From assembly GCA_037576215.1 (NCBI GenBank), contig JBANDB010000001.1, positions 2,294,001-2,358,000 on the forward strand: a stretch of 64,000 bases of DNA, read 5' to 3'. The stretch is from Armillaria gallica (lineage: Eukaryota > Basidiomycota > Agaricomycetes > Agaricales > Physalacriaceae). The notes under the pieces are model-generated. The model was not told the origin of the DNA, did no database searches, and was given only the letters and a program-made list of their open reading frames with translations. The position numbers were made by a program, and so were the translations under genes. Of this stretch, positions 23,548 to 34,684 are shown piece after piece. Every line of letters begins with the position of its first letter. The stretch's first letter is position 1.

Positions 23548-24454
23548 ATGGCGTCCGCGAACGTTGTCCTCAGGGCGGAGAAGAGGGCTATGCGTAAAGC
23601 TCTTTCCTCCACTCTGAAAAACATTTCCCCTGCCACCATTGAGGAACAATGTGCTGTTACATTCCTGTCCCCGCTCTAGTCCAACTAATCCAGTGATCAT
23701 ATTCACAGCAAAGGCCGTTGCAGATCGTGTACTGGCTCTGGACGCCTTCCGTAAGAGCAAAACAATCAGCTGCTATCTCAGCATGCCAACGATGGAACTG
23801 GACACGTTTACACTGGTCCAAGAAATCGTGCGCTCTAGTGAGTAGCATTTTGTTTATCGTTCAATTAGAGAGTTAACTTATAGTTACATAGACAAAACCC
23901 TCTATGTTCCTAAAATATCGCCAGATGGCAACATGGACTTTCTGGAAATTCATGGCACGGATGACATCAAGTCGCTACCAAGCGGCTTATGGGGCATTCG
24001 AGAGCCTGGACCTACTTGGAATGGGATTCCGAGAAGAAACGGTAAAAATGAAAATGCGACAACCTAGTAGAGCATGGAGTGACTCAACGATATTATTCAG
24101 CGCTAGACGCGGGTTGCGATAAGTTGGACATGATTCTGGTTCCAGGTATATTGTATCGTGGTATGATGTGGGCTGTTCTGTATCTCTTCTTTCAGGTGTT
24201 GCTTTCGACAGGACACTATCTCGTCTGGGTCACGGTAAAGGATATTATGATAAATATATCTCTGAGTATAAGGCCAGCGGAAGGCCGCGTCCTTTACTAG
24301 GTACGTTTGGTCTTTCCTTGTCAACTAATAGGGATTGATGTCCGTATAAGTGGCTCTGGCTTTGCAGGAACAAGTAGTGGACTCTATTCTCCCCGTTGAC
24401 GAGCACGATCAGAAAATGGATATGATTGTCACCCCTACGGAGGTTATCCACTAA
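23548..24454 (+). CDS. FAU1: 5-formyltetrahydrofolate cyclo-ligase (methenyl-THF synthetase)
   Basis: The gene starts MASANVVLRAEKRAMRKAL and is spliced 23548-23650, 23709-23837, 23892 onward, then LDAGCDKLDMILVPG, GVAFDRTLSRLGHGKGYYDKY and ALALQEQVV. It ends DMIVTPTEVIH with stop 24452-24454. The RxxLR-like N-terminus, the mid-protein SCYLSMPTMELDT segment, LVPGVAFD and the signature GHGKGYYD are those of 5-FTHF cyclo-ligase. That enzyme converts 5-formyl-THF to 5,10-methenyl-THF with ATP, returning the storage folate to one-carbon metabolism in cytosol or mitochondria. No clear targeting peptide is seen, so cytosol is likely. Its divergent partner is a methyltransferase, which gives a loose one-carbon/methylation link. 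Confidence 0.93.
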
Positions 24455-24792
24455 TGCAGCGAGTGATTGTAAGTATTTCACTGACTCGAAATTTCTGTCC
24501 ACATCGTCATACTTTCTTTAGCAATAGCATTCGTGAAGTAGAACGACTTGCCTACCCTGCGGAGCTATGAATAATCGAAAACAGCAAACAGTCGTCTTTT
24601 TCCTATGGGCCCTTACTTAAGTGAACAATATGGATGCGATACTACAACTGCACGCCCAGTCGAGTCAAAGCGATGTAATTAATGTCTCTGTCGTTTTGAA
24701 TATCCGCTACTAGTATATGATGTCCGATGACAGGCAAACGGCCATGAAGTGATTCTATGTCTATACACACTCCCCGTACAAGAGCATCCGTA
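24455..24792. other. Convergent intergenic region
   Basis: It contains the 3' ends of the cyclo-ligase (+) and the F-box gene (-). No other feature is seen. Confidence 0.5.
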
Positions 24793-26311
24793 TCAATAAA
24801 GTTCCCATCCCTGCCTCCTCCCATAGCTCTCAACCCATTCTACGACTAATCTCCGTCCCAGTGTGCCGAGGAGCGCCTTGGGCACAAACATGTTGATTGC
24901 CTCGTTTTCCATCGGACTAAGTTCCTTGTCCATAGACACCCGGAACACGAACCTCTTGAGTGTCGGGAAACGCCATAGTGCGGTATCTGCTAGGCGAGCC
25001 CAATCAAATACATCTTCCTTCATTATGATAGCGATATCAGCTGAGGAATATGCATACGACTGTAGTACAAATTCAGTGAGTTTGGGGGCAGAGGGAAGGA
25101 TTTCCAGCGCATCCGTGCATAGCTGGAGGTCAAGGAGTATTGTTTGCGTTTCGAGCTCGATGCTCAAGGTAAGTGACACGAGTGAGATCAAAGAAGGCGT
25201 GGTGAAGGTCGGAAATTTAGCTACGCCCGCAGTCAACAAAAGGATTCCGGTCAAAACATGAAACCTCACATGCTGCTTGAACCGGAATGAAAAGTACCTC
25301 CAGGGACCGGGCGCTAAGACTCAGTAGGTAGCCCAATGCGTCGGCCGAGAATGTAGAAGCGTCCGAGTATGTGATGCGCCGAAGACTAGACGGGCGCGAA
25401 ATCGCAAGAACTTCGTCAACTAGCCAATCTAACGGCGTTAGACTTTTTTCAATTGTTAACTCCTCGAGTTTCGTCAGGTTACCCGTGAAGACAAACGGAG
25501 GATCGAATTCTGATGAATTCGAACGTGAGATTTCGACACGATTCATTTGAAGCGTCCTGAGAGGTGGGAATAGTCCGAAGAATGCTTTGGCATGTGCGAC
25601 ATTAATGAACGAGCCCGAAAACACGAGCTTTTCGACAGACATAAACGCATAGATCAGTTGCTGCGTTTCGGGTGTAACGCGAATACGAATCTTGGACGTG
25701 CTCCACTCGAAGACAGTCACTCGAGGCATCTTCGGAATGAGAATATTCACCGGATTGGAGGTATTACGAGATGGGCTAGATAGAATCTGTTTGATAGCAG
25801 CAAGACGTTCTTCAGAGTCAGGTAAAGATGGGGGAAACTCGTCATTAAGGATACTGAGTTCCAGATCCTTGAGACGTGCTCCTGGTGAGAATCTGACTGC
25901 TCGAACGAACTTGATGACATGAGGGAGAGAAAACCCGATATTTGCCCAACGTGACAGATCCTCTGGTGACGAGAAATCGGCATAGGAGAATAGATATCGA
26001 AGAGACGCGACCCGCCATGACTTTGAAACAAGAGATGAGGACTTTAAGGCAGGGGCGTCGTTGTAATTGTGTTGCATAATTTCACCAATCACTTCCAGAG
26101 GAAGGTAGACTAGCGAATAGCGGGGCCGTTGAGAGACTATAGCAATGATGACTGGAGAGAAATTACTCACGGTTAGCTTCTTTGGTACACGACATAGGTA
26201 TCGATGGCCCTGAGTCTTTTTGAAGAGTTTGGTGAGACAACGCGTTAGCTTGGTTATGCTGCTGATACAAGCTACCATCGACAGCCGAGTGGGACGGTTG
26301 TTTTGGTTCAA
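24793..26311 (-). CDS. F-box-like protein 1
   Basis: Two main exons joined by an intron of about 50 bp near 25208-25258 (QAA then SKFPTFTTP) give roughly 500 residues. An F-box-like segment LPLEVIGEIMQHNYNDAPALKSSSLVSKSW is followed by ASLRYLFSYADF. The long region after it has LRR-like hydrophobic spacing (LKDLELSIL, LRTLQMNRVE, LTKLEELTIE, LRRITYSD). This layout is the common agaricomycete F-box family, thought to supply substrates to SCF ubiquitin ligases by binding SKP1. The first 60 residues are basic and not typical, so the true start may be internal or after another small intron near a GTGAGT at about 26170. The target is unknown. Confidence 0.8.
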
Positions 26312-26899
26312 GTTGGACCTTGCTTCCCTGCACAGTGCTTTTTATCGCTGGTCACTGAGTGTTCATACCGATGGGCGCACAAAGTAAGAGCCCTTTTCAG
26401 TACAAGGCATGTTACTTTGATCAAGTATCCTTGTTCTTCGGTACCAGATTCATGCACAAAGGAGCACTATCAGCGATGAGACGATTAGAACGATGATATT
26501 TTCACCTCCGTAAATCTTTTGGAACAAGTATTTCTGAAGATACAACGATTTTATCAGGAAGGAATTAAACCAGCAATATCCGCATCGAAATCGAAAGAAA
26601 AGGGGTGTGAAACGAAACGGACGAAAAATACATGATATAAAACTAATCAGGTACAGTGACAAGAAAAGAATAGCGAAGAACAAAGGTGAAAGAGAAAGCC
26701 AATGTCATCAACCCGCCTCATCCTTACCTCTACTACGTGACGGGACCCGGCGTTCGGGGCGAGCATACTAGCCCGTCAGACTCCAAAGGGTATTTCTTGG
26801 GAGAGAATAGACCCAGCCTCCGCTACCCCCGACGATCCCATACCAGCGCGTCCAGAAGGACTCCGTCCTTATCTCACGGCACATATATCCAAGATCCAC
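26312..26899. other. Intergenic region between F-box 1 and phosphodiesterase
   Basis: It includes the F-box 1 promoter and the 3' region of the phosphodiesterase gene. The stretch 26480-26680 is AT-rich on both strands. No gene is supported. Confidence 0.5.
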
Positions 26900-28968
26900 T
26901 CACACATCTCCAAATTTTGTCCTCCTTCCCACCACGAAAGCCGCGACGACATCTCCACCTGGAGCACGCATTCCAACAGGACTCCACGAATTCCGATTCC
27001 CGACACTTTTCTGCTTCCTTACCGCCTTCCCAGCAGCCGCTCGGATAGCAGCACATCCCTGTCCACTTCTTACCGACAGTTCTGTACTGTATGTCGTCCC
27101 TTGGGAAAACAGAGTCGAAGATGCTAAACTTTCGGTATCGTCACTCTCCGACGATAGACACTCACTCCATTCTGGGTTGTGTGTCAGGGGAAGGGTCAGT
27201 GGAAAGGCATTGTTGTAGTCATTGTACTCGTCTATCTTCTTTGTGACCTTGGCGGGCATTGGTTGCCGTTCAAGATCCGTCTTGCGCATTTCCCACGTAT
27301 GAAGGTTGGACGTACACTGTGCCGCGTATATTTGCATCTCTGATAGTCCATGAGTAATGCACCAAGCACACCAGAGAAATACATACCTGGAACGACCTTC
27401 GCCACCAGCTCCAACAGCGGCCTAGCAAACGTTTTGATGAAGAAGACTTGAGAATTCGCCTCGCTCAGTGGCGTCTCAGATGACTGGACAGTACAGGGCA
27501 ACGCCAGCGACTTCTCGTACTGGGCCTGTGACGTCCATTCGGCCATAAGCGCCGTGGCCCAATGCTGTGAGACGTGATACGGCCGACTGGGATTGCTAAT
27601 ATCTGAACACTTCATGATGGCCTGGCATATCAGAGTCTTCCTTTGGGTGATCGACGCCGCCTCTCCGGCCACTGTTCGTGAAAATCTTTCCATGAAAGCA
27701 GCATGGACACTCATATCGGTGGCCATGACTGTCTCCCACAGCAGACGTCTCGCCCGGGGCCGCTCCAGGACCGCACCCAACCCGTGATGCTGCATCATTC
27801 GGAGCAGAAGAGAGCAGTGCATCTGTTCGAGGGCAGAATGGTCGTTAAACACGACTGAGAGAGGGGTCTGCGCGTTTTTCATGAAGAGGTTTGTAAAACC
27901 AGGATGGCCTACGTCATGTCCTATGGCGGCGATGCACACCAAGAACAGGTCACATAACCCAAGAGAGGTAACGAGAGGGCCACTGTCGTACGGCCTGCGG
28001 CTCCTCCACATTCGTCCGTTACAATGCAAGATAGCTAGAGAAGGTACCATCTCGGCCGATTTGAGGAAGGAATATGAGGCTTGGAGCACATCTAGGGCAT
28101 GTTCAAAGTTATGATACGAGTTCTCGTAACGGTAAATTTGTCGTAGATGGTGTATGAATGGACCCATTTGTTCTGGTAAGCGATAAGTTGATCAGGTCCA
28201 GGCACAAAAAATACAAGGGTAGGCACTCACGAAGAGAGACACGCCCACTGCCTCCTTCATCCCGTCGATACGAAAGAGACCTTCGAACAGGAGCATGGTG
28301 CATGCCAAAACTTCTTCTGGCGGTAGTTTGTGGGGTTCGAAACTCCACGAGTTTAGAGAACAGATGAGGCGGCGGCGAACGTCTGGAGACAGATCGGCGG
28401 ATACAGTGCTGCGCAGGGTTAGTGGAAGAGCAGGATAGCATATGTTGGAGACGAACAAATCATGACTATGTTCACTGACAGTGTTAAGCGTCTCGTTATA
28501 CATATCGCTTAATAGTTCAGCGAACTGGGTCCTGGGAAGTGTTATCAGTTGATTGCTTAATCGCCAGGTATCATACGAACTGCAGGGCAGAGGAGCTGCC
28601 GACCCATCCATGACCTTGAGATTCACTGGCAGTCGCGAGATGAAGACCACCGACATCAGCACTCTTCGGCCTTGTCTGTCGTCGTATGACTGAGGGTCCA
28701 GACATTCCAACAGGGTCGTTGATGGCTTATCTACCGGAAAAAGGCGACCAGCAGATGGAATTGTCAAGTCAATTCTGTGTACGCCTAAAACAAGGCAAAA
28801 GGAACAAAAAACGAGAGAATGTAGGCGTGCACGGTCGTTGCAGAGGCAGAAATAGAAATTGTCGTTCTCGGTCGCGTGGTGGTAAGAGTGACAGCTTGCT
28901 CGTGGCAGCCACATGGGTTTCCCTATCAGCGACCAAACAGGACCACCTAATGGTCCCTGCTTGCCCAT
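26900..28968 (-). CDS. 3',5'-cyclic-nucleotide phosphodiesterase, class I
   Basis: The catalytic PDEase_I domain is unmistakable. It shows YHNFEHALDVLQ (HNxxHA), GHDVGHPGFTNLFM (metal ligands H and D), FNDHSALEQMHCSLLL, IMKCSDISNPSRPY (second Asp) and the C-terminal FFIKTFARPLLELVAKVVP. It hydrolyses cAMP or cGMP, so it should turn off cAMP/PKA signalling in the cytosol. The C-terminal exon (26900 to about 27337) is Ser-rich and disordered. The 5' part is uncertain: an exon around 28192-28560 encodes LSDMYNETLNT...FEGLFRIDGMKEAVGVSLF, and upstream exons to 28968 are tentative. The junction between GVSLF (28232) and EQMGPFIHHLRQIY (from about 28180) does not keep phase with the only good GTGAGT/CAG pair. 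This may be a one-base error or a true frameshift. Confidence 0.88.
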
Positions 28969-30907
28969 TCTTCTTCAGTCACGAGGGTTTTCGGACTTTC
29001 TGCGTACAATATATTCCTTGTTCTTCTTGTAAGGCCCTTGTCTGGAATTCGTCCTATGTCGTCTTGTTCATGTATTTACTAAGCGCTTTTCATCCGGAAT
29101 ATCCCGGGCCCAAACGTCGGCCGGGCTGGACTCTTAGATCGCCGCGACGGGCGTCCTTCCGACAAGCACCCTCACAAAACGGGTTTTTAACTTGAAACGC
29201 CTAACAACAGGCTGAGACTGATATCCTCCTTGCTTCGTGATTGATCTCAATTAGCATTTTCATCACGAAGCCGGTTCTGCACGGCGATGAAGTGGCGATA
29301 GATGTATAGGTCATTTCAGTTGGTTATCATTTACGGGAGCAGGAATCGGTTTCTCGATGCCTTGCTGACTCCACAGGATCTGCAATGCCACTGTAATCAA
29401 GGCGTATCAGACTAGGAAGGTACCCTTTAAAAGGTACGACGGTAAGCAAACAAAAATGGCCATTCCTTTGGCCGTGTTGGAGATTTCAGGCCGTTTGGTG
29501 CTTCGAAGGTCTTCCTATATGACAGATGTCGAGCAAACGATGACCGGTTTCGTATACTCATCCATGACTCAAATCCATAGGACACCACACAATTACATTA
29601 TAATTGCCGTGGACCATATATTATTACGGCCATGCGATAGTACTAAAGGTGATCACGATGTGCAAATGGATCGCGATGTGCAAATTTTAGTTTTTAGCAC
29701 GTTCTAGCAAGTTATTGGCTTCGGAGTTTTTTTTGACAGCTCAATGAATCTATATAACTAATATTGCACAAGAATTTTATTTGTAGGGTTAGAGGAAGCC
29801 TTGCGAGGCAGCGAAAACTAGTCGAAATTGGCCTTTGTAAGGACCGGCTACCTCCGGTTTCACATTTGTAGCATTGAACAGCCTCGGAATGACTTGGGGG
29901 CATGATTAAGGCTTATTATAAGAGTTCAAAACAGAAAAAAGCGGGCCTGTAGCTGGAGGGATGCACGAAAAATGAGAGATACATTGAATTCAGCGTTACA
30001 AGATGTGACAATTTCAACGTCCGCTCTGCCGCTCTTCGGTGCCAATTGCAGCATGAACGTGTTTCCTTGTGAGCAAGCCGTGACCGGCAATGTCGGACCT
30101 CCAATTTCACCGTGACATTTGCTGTGACGAAAATTTGCATATAGCGATTTTTTGACACTTGCACCTCGGCCACCGTCCGATGCTTGCTCTGCTGAACGAA
30201 ATCCCCAAGGATATTTACCTTATCATTGGAACACATTTAGGAAGATACGGTTAAAATTTCTAAGGAAACAGAGCCCAGGTGAGAGCTACAGAAAATCATT
30301 TATCGAAATTTTGCATTTCCCGACCACCCATAGTAGAGCATATCAAGCCAAAGTTCCTTGATGTCATGGCAACGTCGCACCTGCAGGCCGGACACTAGAC
30401 TAGCGAGTTCGGTAGAAATAATAGATCCACGGAACTATGTCCGATGGCCGTATGCAGTTTGGTGAATGGTGACCCAGAAGGGCAGAATAAATAGGTACCT
30501 GAGGCCGCCAAGCCGACGAAGGTGTGGGCAGCCTGTCTCGTGCGTTACGTCCATGCGATAATTTATATGTGCATTGCGAACTTGGTGCGTTATGAATTCG
30601 TGATTCGGAGTCCGACGGAATTTCGACCCTCGATCGGCAGCTATGCATATGAATCCGTTGTATTGAATAAAATTGCATACATATGTCTTTGGCACTATGA
30701 GCGCGTATAATTAGCGACATGAAGTTGAGGCAGCTTCAAGCGAAACAGGCCCACTGTCGCATTGAAGCAGTTCCCCCAACCAGCTTATGTAAGAGCCATC
30801 TAAATCGGGATCGATATAATTTGGCCTTGTTTCGAATTAACAACTTCCTTTTCACTTTCATTACCACCACCATCCTTACTTATTCGCATCCATACTTCAG
30901 CTTCGCG
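28969..30907. other. Intergenic, nothing recognised
   Basis: Short frames only (for example 29456-29707 + and 30400-30720 -), without motifs or splice partners. It presumably includes the promoter of the secreted protein gene at its right end and the 5' region of the phosphodiesterase at its left. Confidence 0.5.
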
Positions 30908-31814
30908 ATGCAGGCTTTCATCGTCACCTTGGTGTTTCTCTTCTCTGTTGCGCAGGGCGCAGTCCTTCTTCGTGAAGAATCGCTATTCAGTCATACCGCT
31001 ACACAGACGACACGCACCGCACGGGATGTTTTCTCTCCGGGATCGAACGATACTCAGCGACCACTTCTCTCCGTGCTGAAAAACGCTATATTGGCTCGAT
31101 CTTCATTGAAACGCTTAGCTCCGTCTCGACGGCAAGACGTCAATACTAGCCCAACACCCGCTCCTACCGGGCCAGACTCACCAGACACGACAGTACACAT
31201 CACAAACTCCAGTGACTTCGCAATTCTGATGCCTAGGAACTCTGGTTAGGCCCGCCTCTTCACCCTTTATGTGCTTCTGTTCTGACGGACCCGGTGTTGT
31301 AGGTCAACCTGTGTCTTCGTCAGAGAACGACGCCATCGCATATTGCAGCTCTGGTTCTTCCTGTTCTTACACTCTTCCCGACGGATTTATCACCGCAGCA
31401 GAAGTATACAATGTTGAAGGGTCTTATGTTCAAGTTCTTAATTCACATCCCTTCCATGGTTCTTTCTCACGTAACGATAGATTACTGGCTGTATGGATCC
31501 TTCGAAAATGTCGATGTCTTCCAAAGATGATGGCGGGCAGTTTGACGTCAGATACCCAAATGGTGCTCAGTGTACTCTTGGTGGCTATGGGGCTAGTTTT
31601 ATAGAACAGTATGTCTTTTTGCTGTCGGCTTTACAGAGCTGCATCTCTCATCCTTCTCAGGCTAGAACCATCTGCAGGTCGCTTCTGCCTTCGGTGCTGC
31701 GCTTCACCGAACGATCAAACTAACTGTAACTCCCACCAAGATCGAGCTGGTTGCCTAGCTGCGATCCCTGGTAAATACGACTTTCCGGAACTCGGAGTAA
31801 CATGCAATGCGTAG
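30908..31814 (+). CDS. Small secreted cysteine-rich protein of unknown function
   Basis: The ATG at 30908 begins a signal peptide MQAFIVTLVFLFSVAQGA. A Thr/Ser/Pro-rich propeptide-like part follows (TSPTPAPTGPDSPDTT). After introns the mature part contains AYCSSGSSCSYTLPDGFITAA, TGCMDPSKM, DDGGQFDVRYPNGAQCTLGGY, GASFIEQLEPSAGRFCLRCC and NDQTNCNSHQDRAGC, ending AIPGKYDFPELGVTCNA. At least nine Cys are conserved in this basidiomycete secreted family, which I know only as hypothetical. Expected outside the cell. A Met at 30719 in the same frame would put a basic leader before the signal peptide and is rejected. Introns end at about 31302, 31479 and 31669. Role unknown; a disulfide-rich extracellular domain is inference. 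Confidence 0.85.
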
Positions 31815-32139
31815 AATTCGCGAGGCGGAGGACCGACACATGCACTAAAGCACACTAGACTTTTCTTGTACAACCTGGACATAATTTACTACTAATCATT
31901 GCGCGTTATAAAATTATATGGTGCCGGTGAATATCGAAATTACATAAACGAGCCAGAGAAAAGTAACCTAAACCCACCCACCCCCCCCCCATGAGTAGCC
32001 GTGACGCATGTATAAAGGAAATATGCCAAACGTGAATGAGAAAGCTTCTCCATGTCAATACATGACGAAAAAAGCCTAGACAATATTGTAAACTCGAAGA
32101 AGAGAGAAAGTAGATGATAACGACCTATTCTTGCGCCAC
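31815..32139. other. Intergenic region with a poly-C run
   Basis: This is the 3' region of both the secreted protein (+) and the hydrolase (-). A homopolymer of ten C lies at 31981-31990, preceded by CCCACCCA. Confidence 0.5.
31981..31990 (+). repeat. Poly-C tract
   Basis: Ten consecutive C directly after an ACCC-type short repeat; a simple homopolymer in an intergenic spacer, prone to length error. Confidence 0.9.
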
Positions 32140-33337
32140 CTATGACAGTGCTTCGGCGACAACTTTACAGAAGGTTTCCGGGTCGTCCCAATGAAGCTGA
32201 AGAGTCGCAAAATGAGTCAAGTACTGTCTTATGGTTGAATTTACTCACCAAATGATTTGCATTCTTAACGTCAATAAACCGATTCGGGCGAATAGTCTTC
32301 CCAGAAGCCACCGCTGCAGTGTATCTTTTCTCATTCTCCAGTGCGCCCAACACCATATGCCAACCCGATCGCGTACAAACCAGCGTCGTAAATCTGACAT
32401 CGGGGAGGACCGACCTTGCCAGCTCTTCATCGTACAGCGCTCGGTCAGCTTGTCGATGCAACATCGGTTCGGCGACCGGCAAAGAGGCTGGTCCCAAGTC
32501 TGCCGTGAACGCCGCAGCAGGGTCGACGATCTTCTGCAGTTCCTCAGGCGTGATATGGTCTATGGATGCATCCTTGCCAATCCAACTGTAGTCAAGTCCC
32601 GCATAGGACCGAGAAGACAAGTCATGATCGAACCATCCTGTAACGTACTTCATGAAGTGCTCCGGTGTGCGCAGGGCTTCGGCGAGCTTTTGTACTGAAA
32701 CACCAGGAGGTGGATCGGAGCTGTAACCATAAGCCATCATAGGTGAATCTTGGATTCTAATTAGCAAAATTGTGGGGCGTTTTAACGTTAGCAGTGGCTC
32801 ACCATAAATGATTGCGGCCCGCAAATAAGGCTCGATTTTTGCGTACAGCCTCTTTGGTATGACATCTGGTTGACCGAATAGAGACAAGATAACAGGGCCT
32901 CCTGATGACCACCCTAGTATCGCAAGACCGCCTGACTTATTGTCTCTACTTCGGAGCGTTACATGCTCATTGTCGATGAACCATGCGAGGAAATTTGCGA
33001 CATCCTGCGCAACAACGTGCAGGTAACCTTCTCGGCCATGACGGAGGTCATCGAGCTGTGCCTCCTGAAACCTAGCGCTTCCGGGGTAATGTCGGCGGTT
33101 CACTACAACGGCGCGTATGTTATGTAGTGGGAATAGCGGGAGGACCTTTCGGAAACTCTCTGGTTAGGTGTGTTGAGCTAGGCATTCGCGATAGTGATTA
33201 GCGACAGTCCACATACCTCCAGTGAGTGCTGTACCATGGTATATTACCAAAGTAGTGTATGTCGTAGATCCGGGTACGGGTCCACTGTCTTGAAAGAACA
33301 GTCGTCCGCCAGTGGAGTCAACGGGTGCTACAACCAT
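32140..33337 (-). CDS. Alpha/beta-hydrolase fold protein
   Basis: The ATG at 33337 opens MVVAPVDSTGGRLFFQDSGP and the strand LVIYHGTALTG (HG motif of the oxyanion hole). After an intron, HNIRAVVVNRRHYPGS follows. The nucleophile elbow is GGLAILGWSSGGPVI (G-x-S-x-G with the catalytic Ser). A cap region contains YVTGWFDHD and ADRALYDEE. The last exon after NANHL reads LHWDDPETFCKVVAEALS with stop 32140-32142, and the catalytic His is probably in the NANHL/LHW region. Substrate cannot be told; the family covers esterases, epoxide hydrolases and lipases. No signal peptide is seen, so it should be intracellular. Confidence 0.85.
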
Positions 33338-34684
33338 AATGAGGAAGCGATGGTATTGTTTTACAGTGGCAAACGAGCTTTATATGATTCGTGTCTTGTG
33401 CATGGGGCGCGCGCGGCGGTTGAAAATATTGCAAATTTGATGGAACATTCATCCGTCACTAGAGATATCAGGAGTAAGCACGAAACCTTCTTAAATCAGG
33501 TTCTGTCATCACAATTCACCAAGCAGTGCGACTACGAAAGACATTGCCGGTCTCATGCCATGCGCTACAATCAATCTGTCGTCCGATCGCAGCGGACGAG
33601 GCGAAGGATAGAGGGTAGGAAACAGGGTGGGAGACTCAGCCTCAGGCCTGGCAAAATGCAGGACCCGAACAAAGAGACATCCTCGGAACATCCGATTGTC
33701 GCTTAAGAACGTCGATTCGAGCCATTCGAAGGTAACACCTTGAAACGAAATTTCGACCTGTGACAACGTCGCGGAACCAAATCCGCATCTGCTGAGAACT
33801 CGAATGACAGATGAGACGTAGAATTCTTCAACTGAGGTGCACTTGGAATTCTCCCGTTCCGTCTCTCAGGATAAGGCTGACCTGACAACAGAGTGAGCAA
33901 AAGCCGTCGAAACATCTGCGGAACCATCACCATGCGCCTGGCCGTGAACTCGACGGCGAACTCGACGGACCAATTTTAGTGAGAAAAGCGCCGGAAGGAC
34001 AATGGGGAAGGTACAGGAACGCATTTTTGTTGTCATAATGTGCCTTGAAAAAGAATCGGAGGATGCTGTCCGTCTGTATGGCGCCTGCACCAGTAAGTAC
34101 ATGGGAATCTGCCAAGCTTGAAGGTGTTTGACATGGAGGAATACGAGAAGGATAGTGTATATTCCATGCCGCTTTGTCCATCAGAACACGTCCACTGGTG
34201 AACTTTCTTCCAGATGAGATAGATGGTAGTCTAATGTAGTATGCGACGATCTCACGGCCCGAACTGATGCGCCACATTATCACACGATGATCGCGTCTGA
34301 AAGTGCTCTACTTAAGCAACGGCCCTTCGACTTGTAATTGTCAGATTTCCAAGCTCGGCAATATCCCAGAGCATCCTTGTGGGACAAAATCTAGATGGTG
34401 CGGGCAAAGAAACGGTATCCCTAGCGGCTCCTTGTAAAGTCCGCATTGGTGCGACTGGCACAAACGACGGGAGAAAACCGACCCAGCAAGAAGTCCCGGC
34501 TTTACATTGAACCTTTATGAAGGATGGGCGTGCTTCCAAATGGTAAAAAATAGGCTTATGTTTTTATAGTATCTACGTACTTTTTACCTTGAGGTGAGTA
34601 CGGCGCATAAATGGTAACATAGACACGCACGGAAGGCACTATTTGATCGCATAGGCATCCGCGGTTGCGGGTGCAGGCTCAACT
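33338..34684. other. Intergenic; short minus-strand frames unsupported
   Basis: Overlapping minus-strand frames at 33866-34283 and a plus frame at 33194-33706 have no motif. The plus frame crosses the hydrolase 5' part in antisense. No gene is supported. Confidence 0.45.

Noticed and set aside
24100..24320. Extra frames around the cyclo-ligase exons as separate genes
   Set aside because: They overlap exons that encode the GHGKGYYD signature and dissolve once introns are removed.
33194..33706. 170-residue plus-strand frame
   Set aside because: It runs antisense to the first exon of the hydrolase gene and has no motif.
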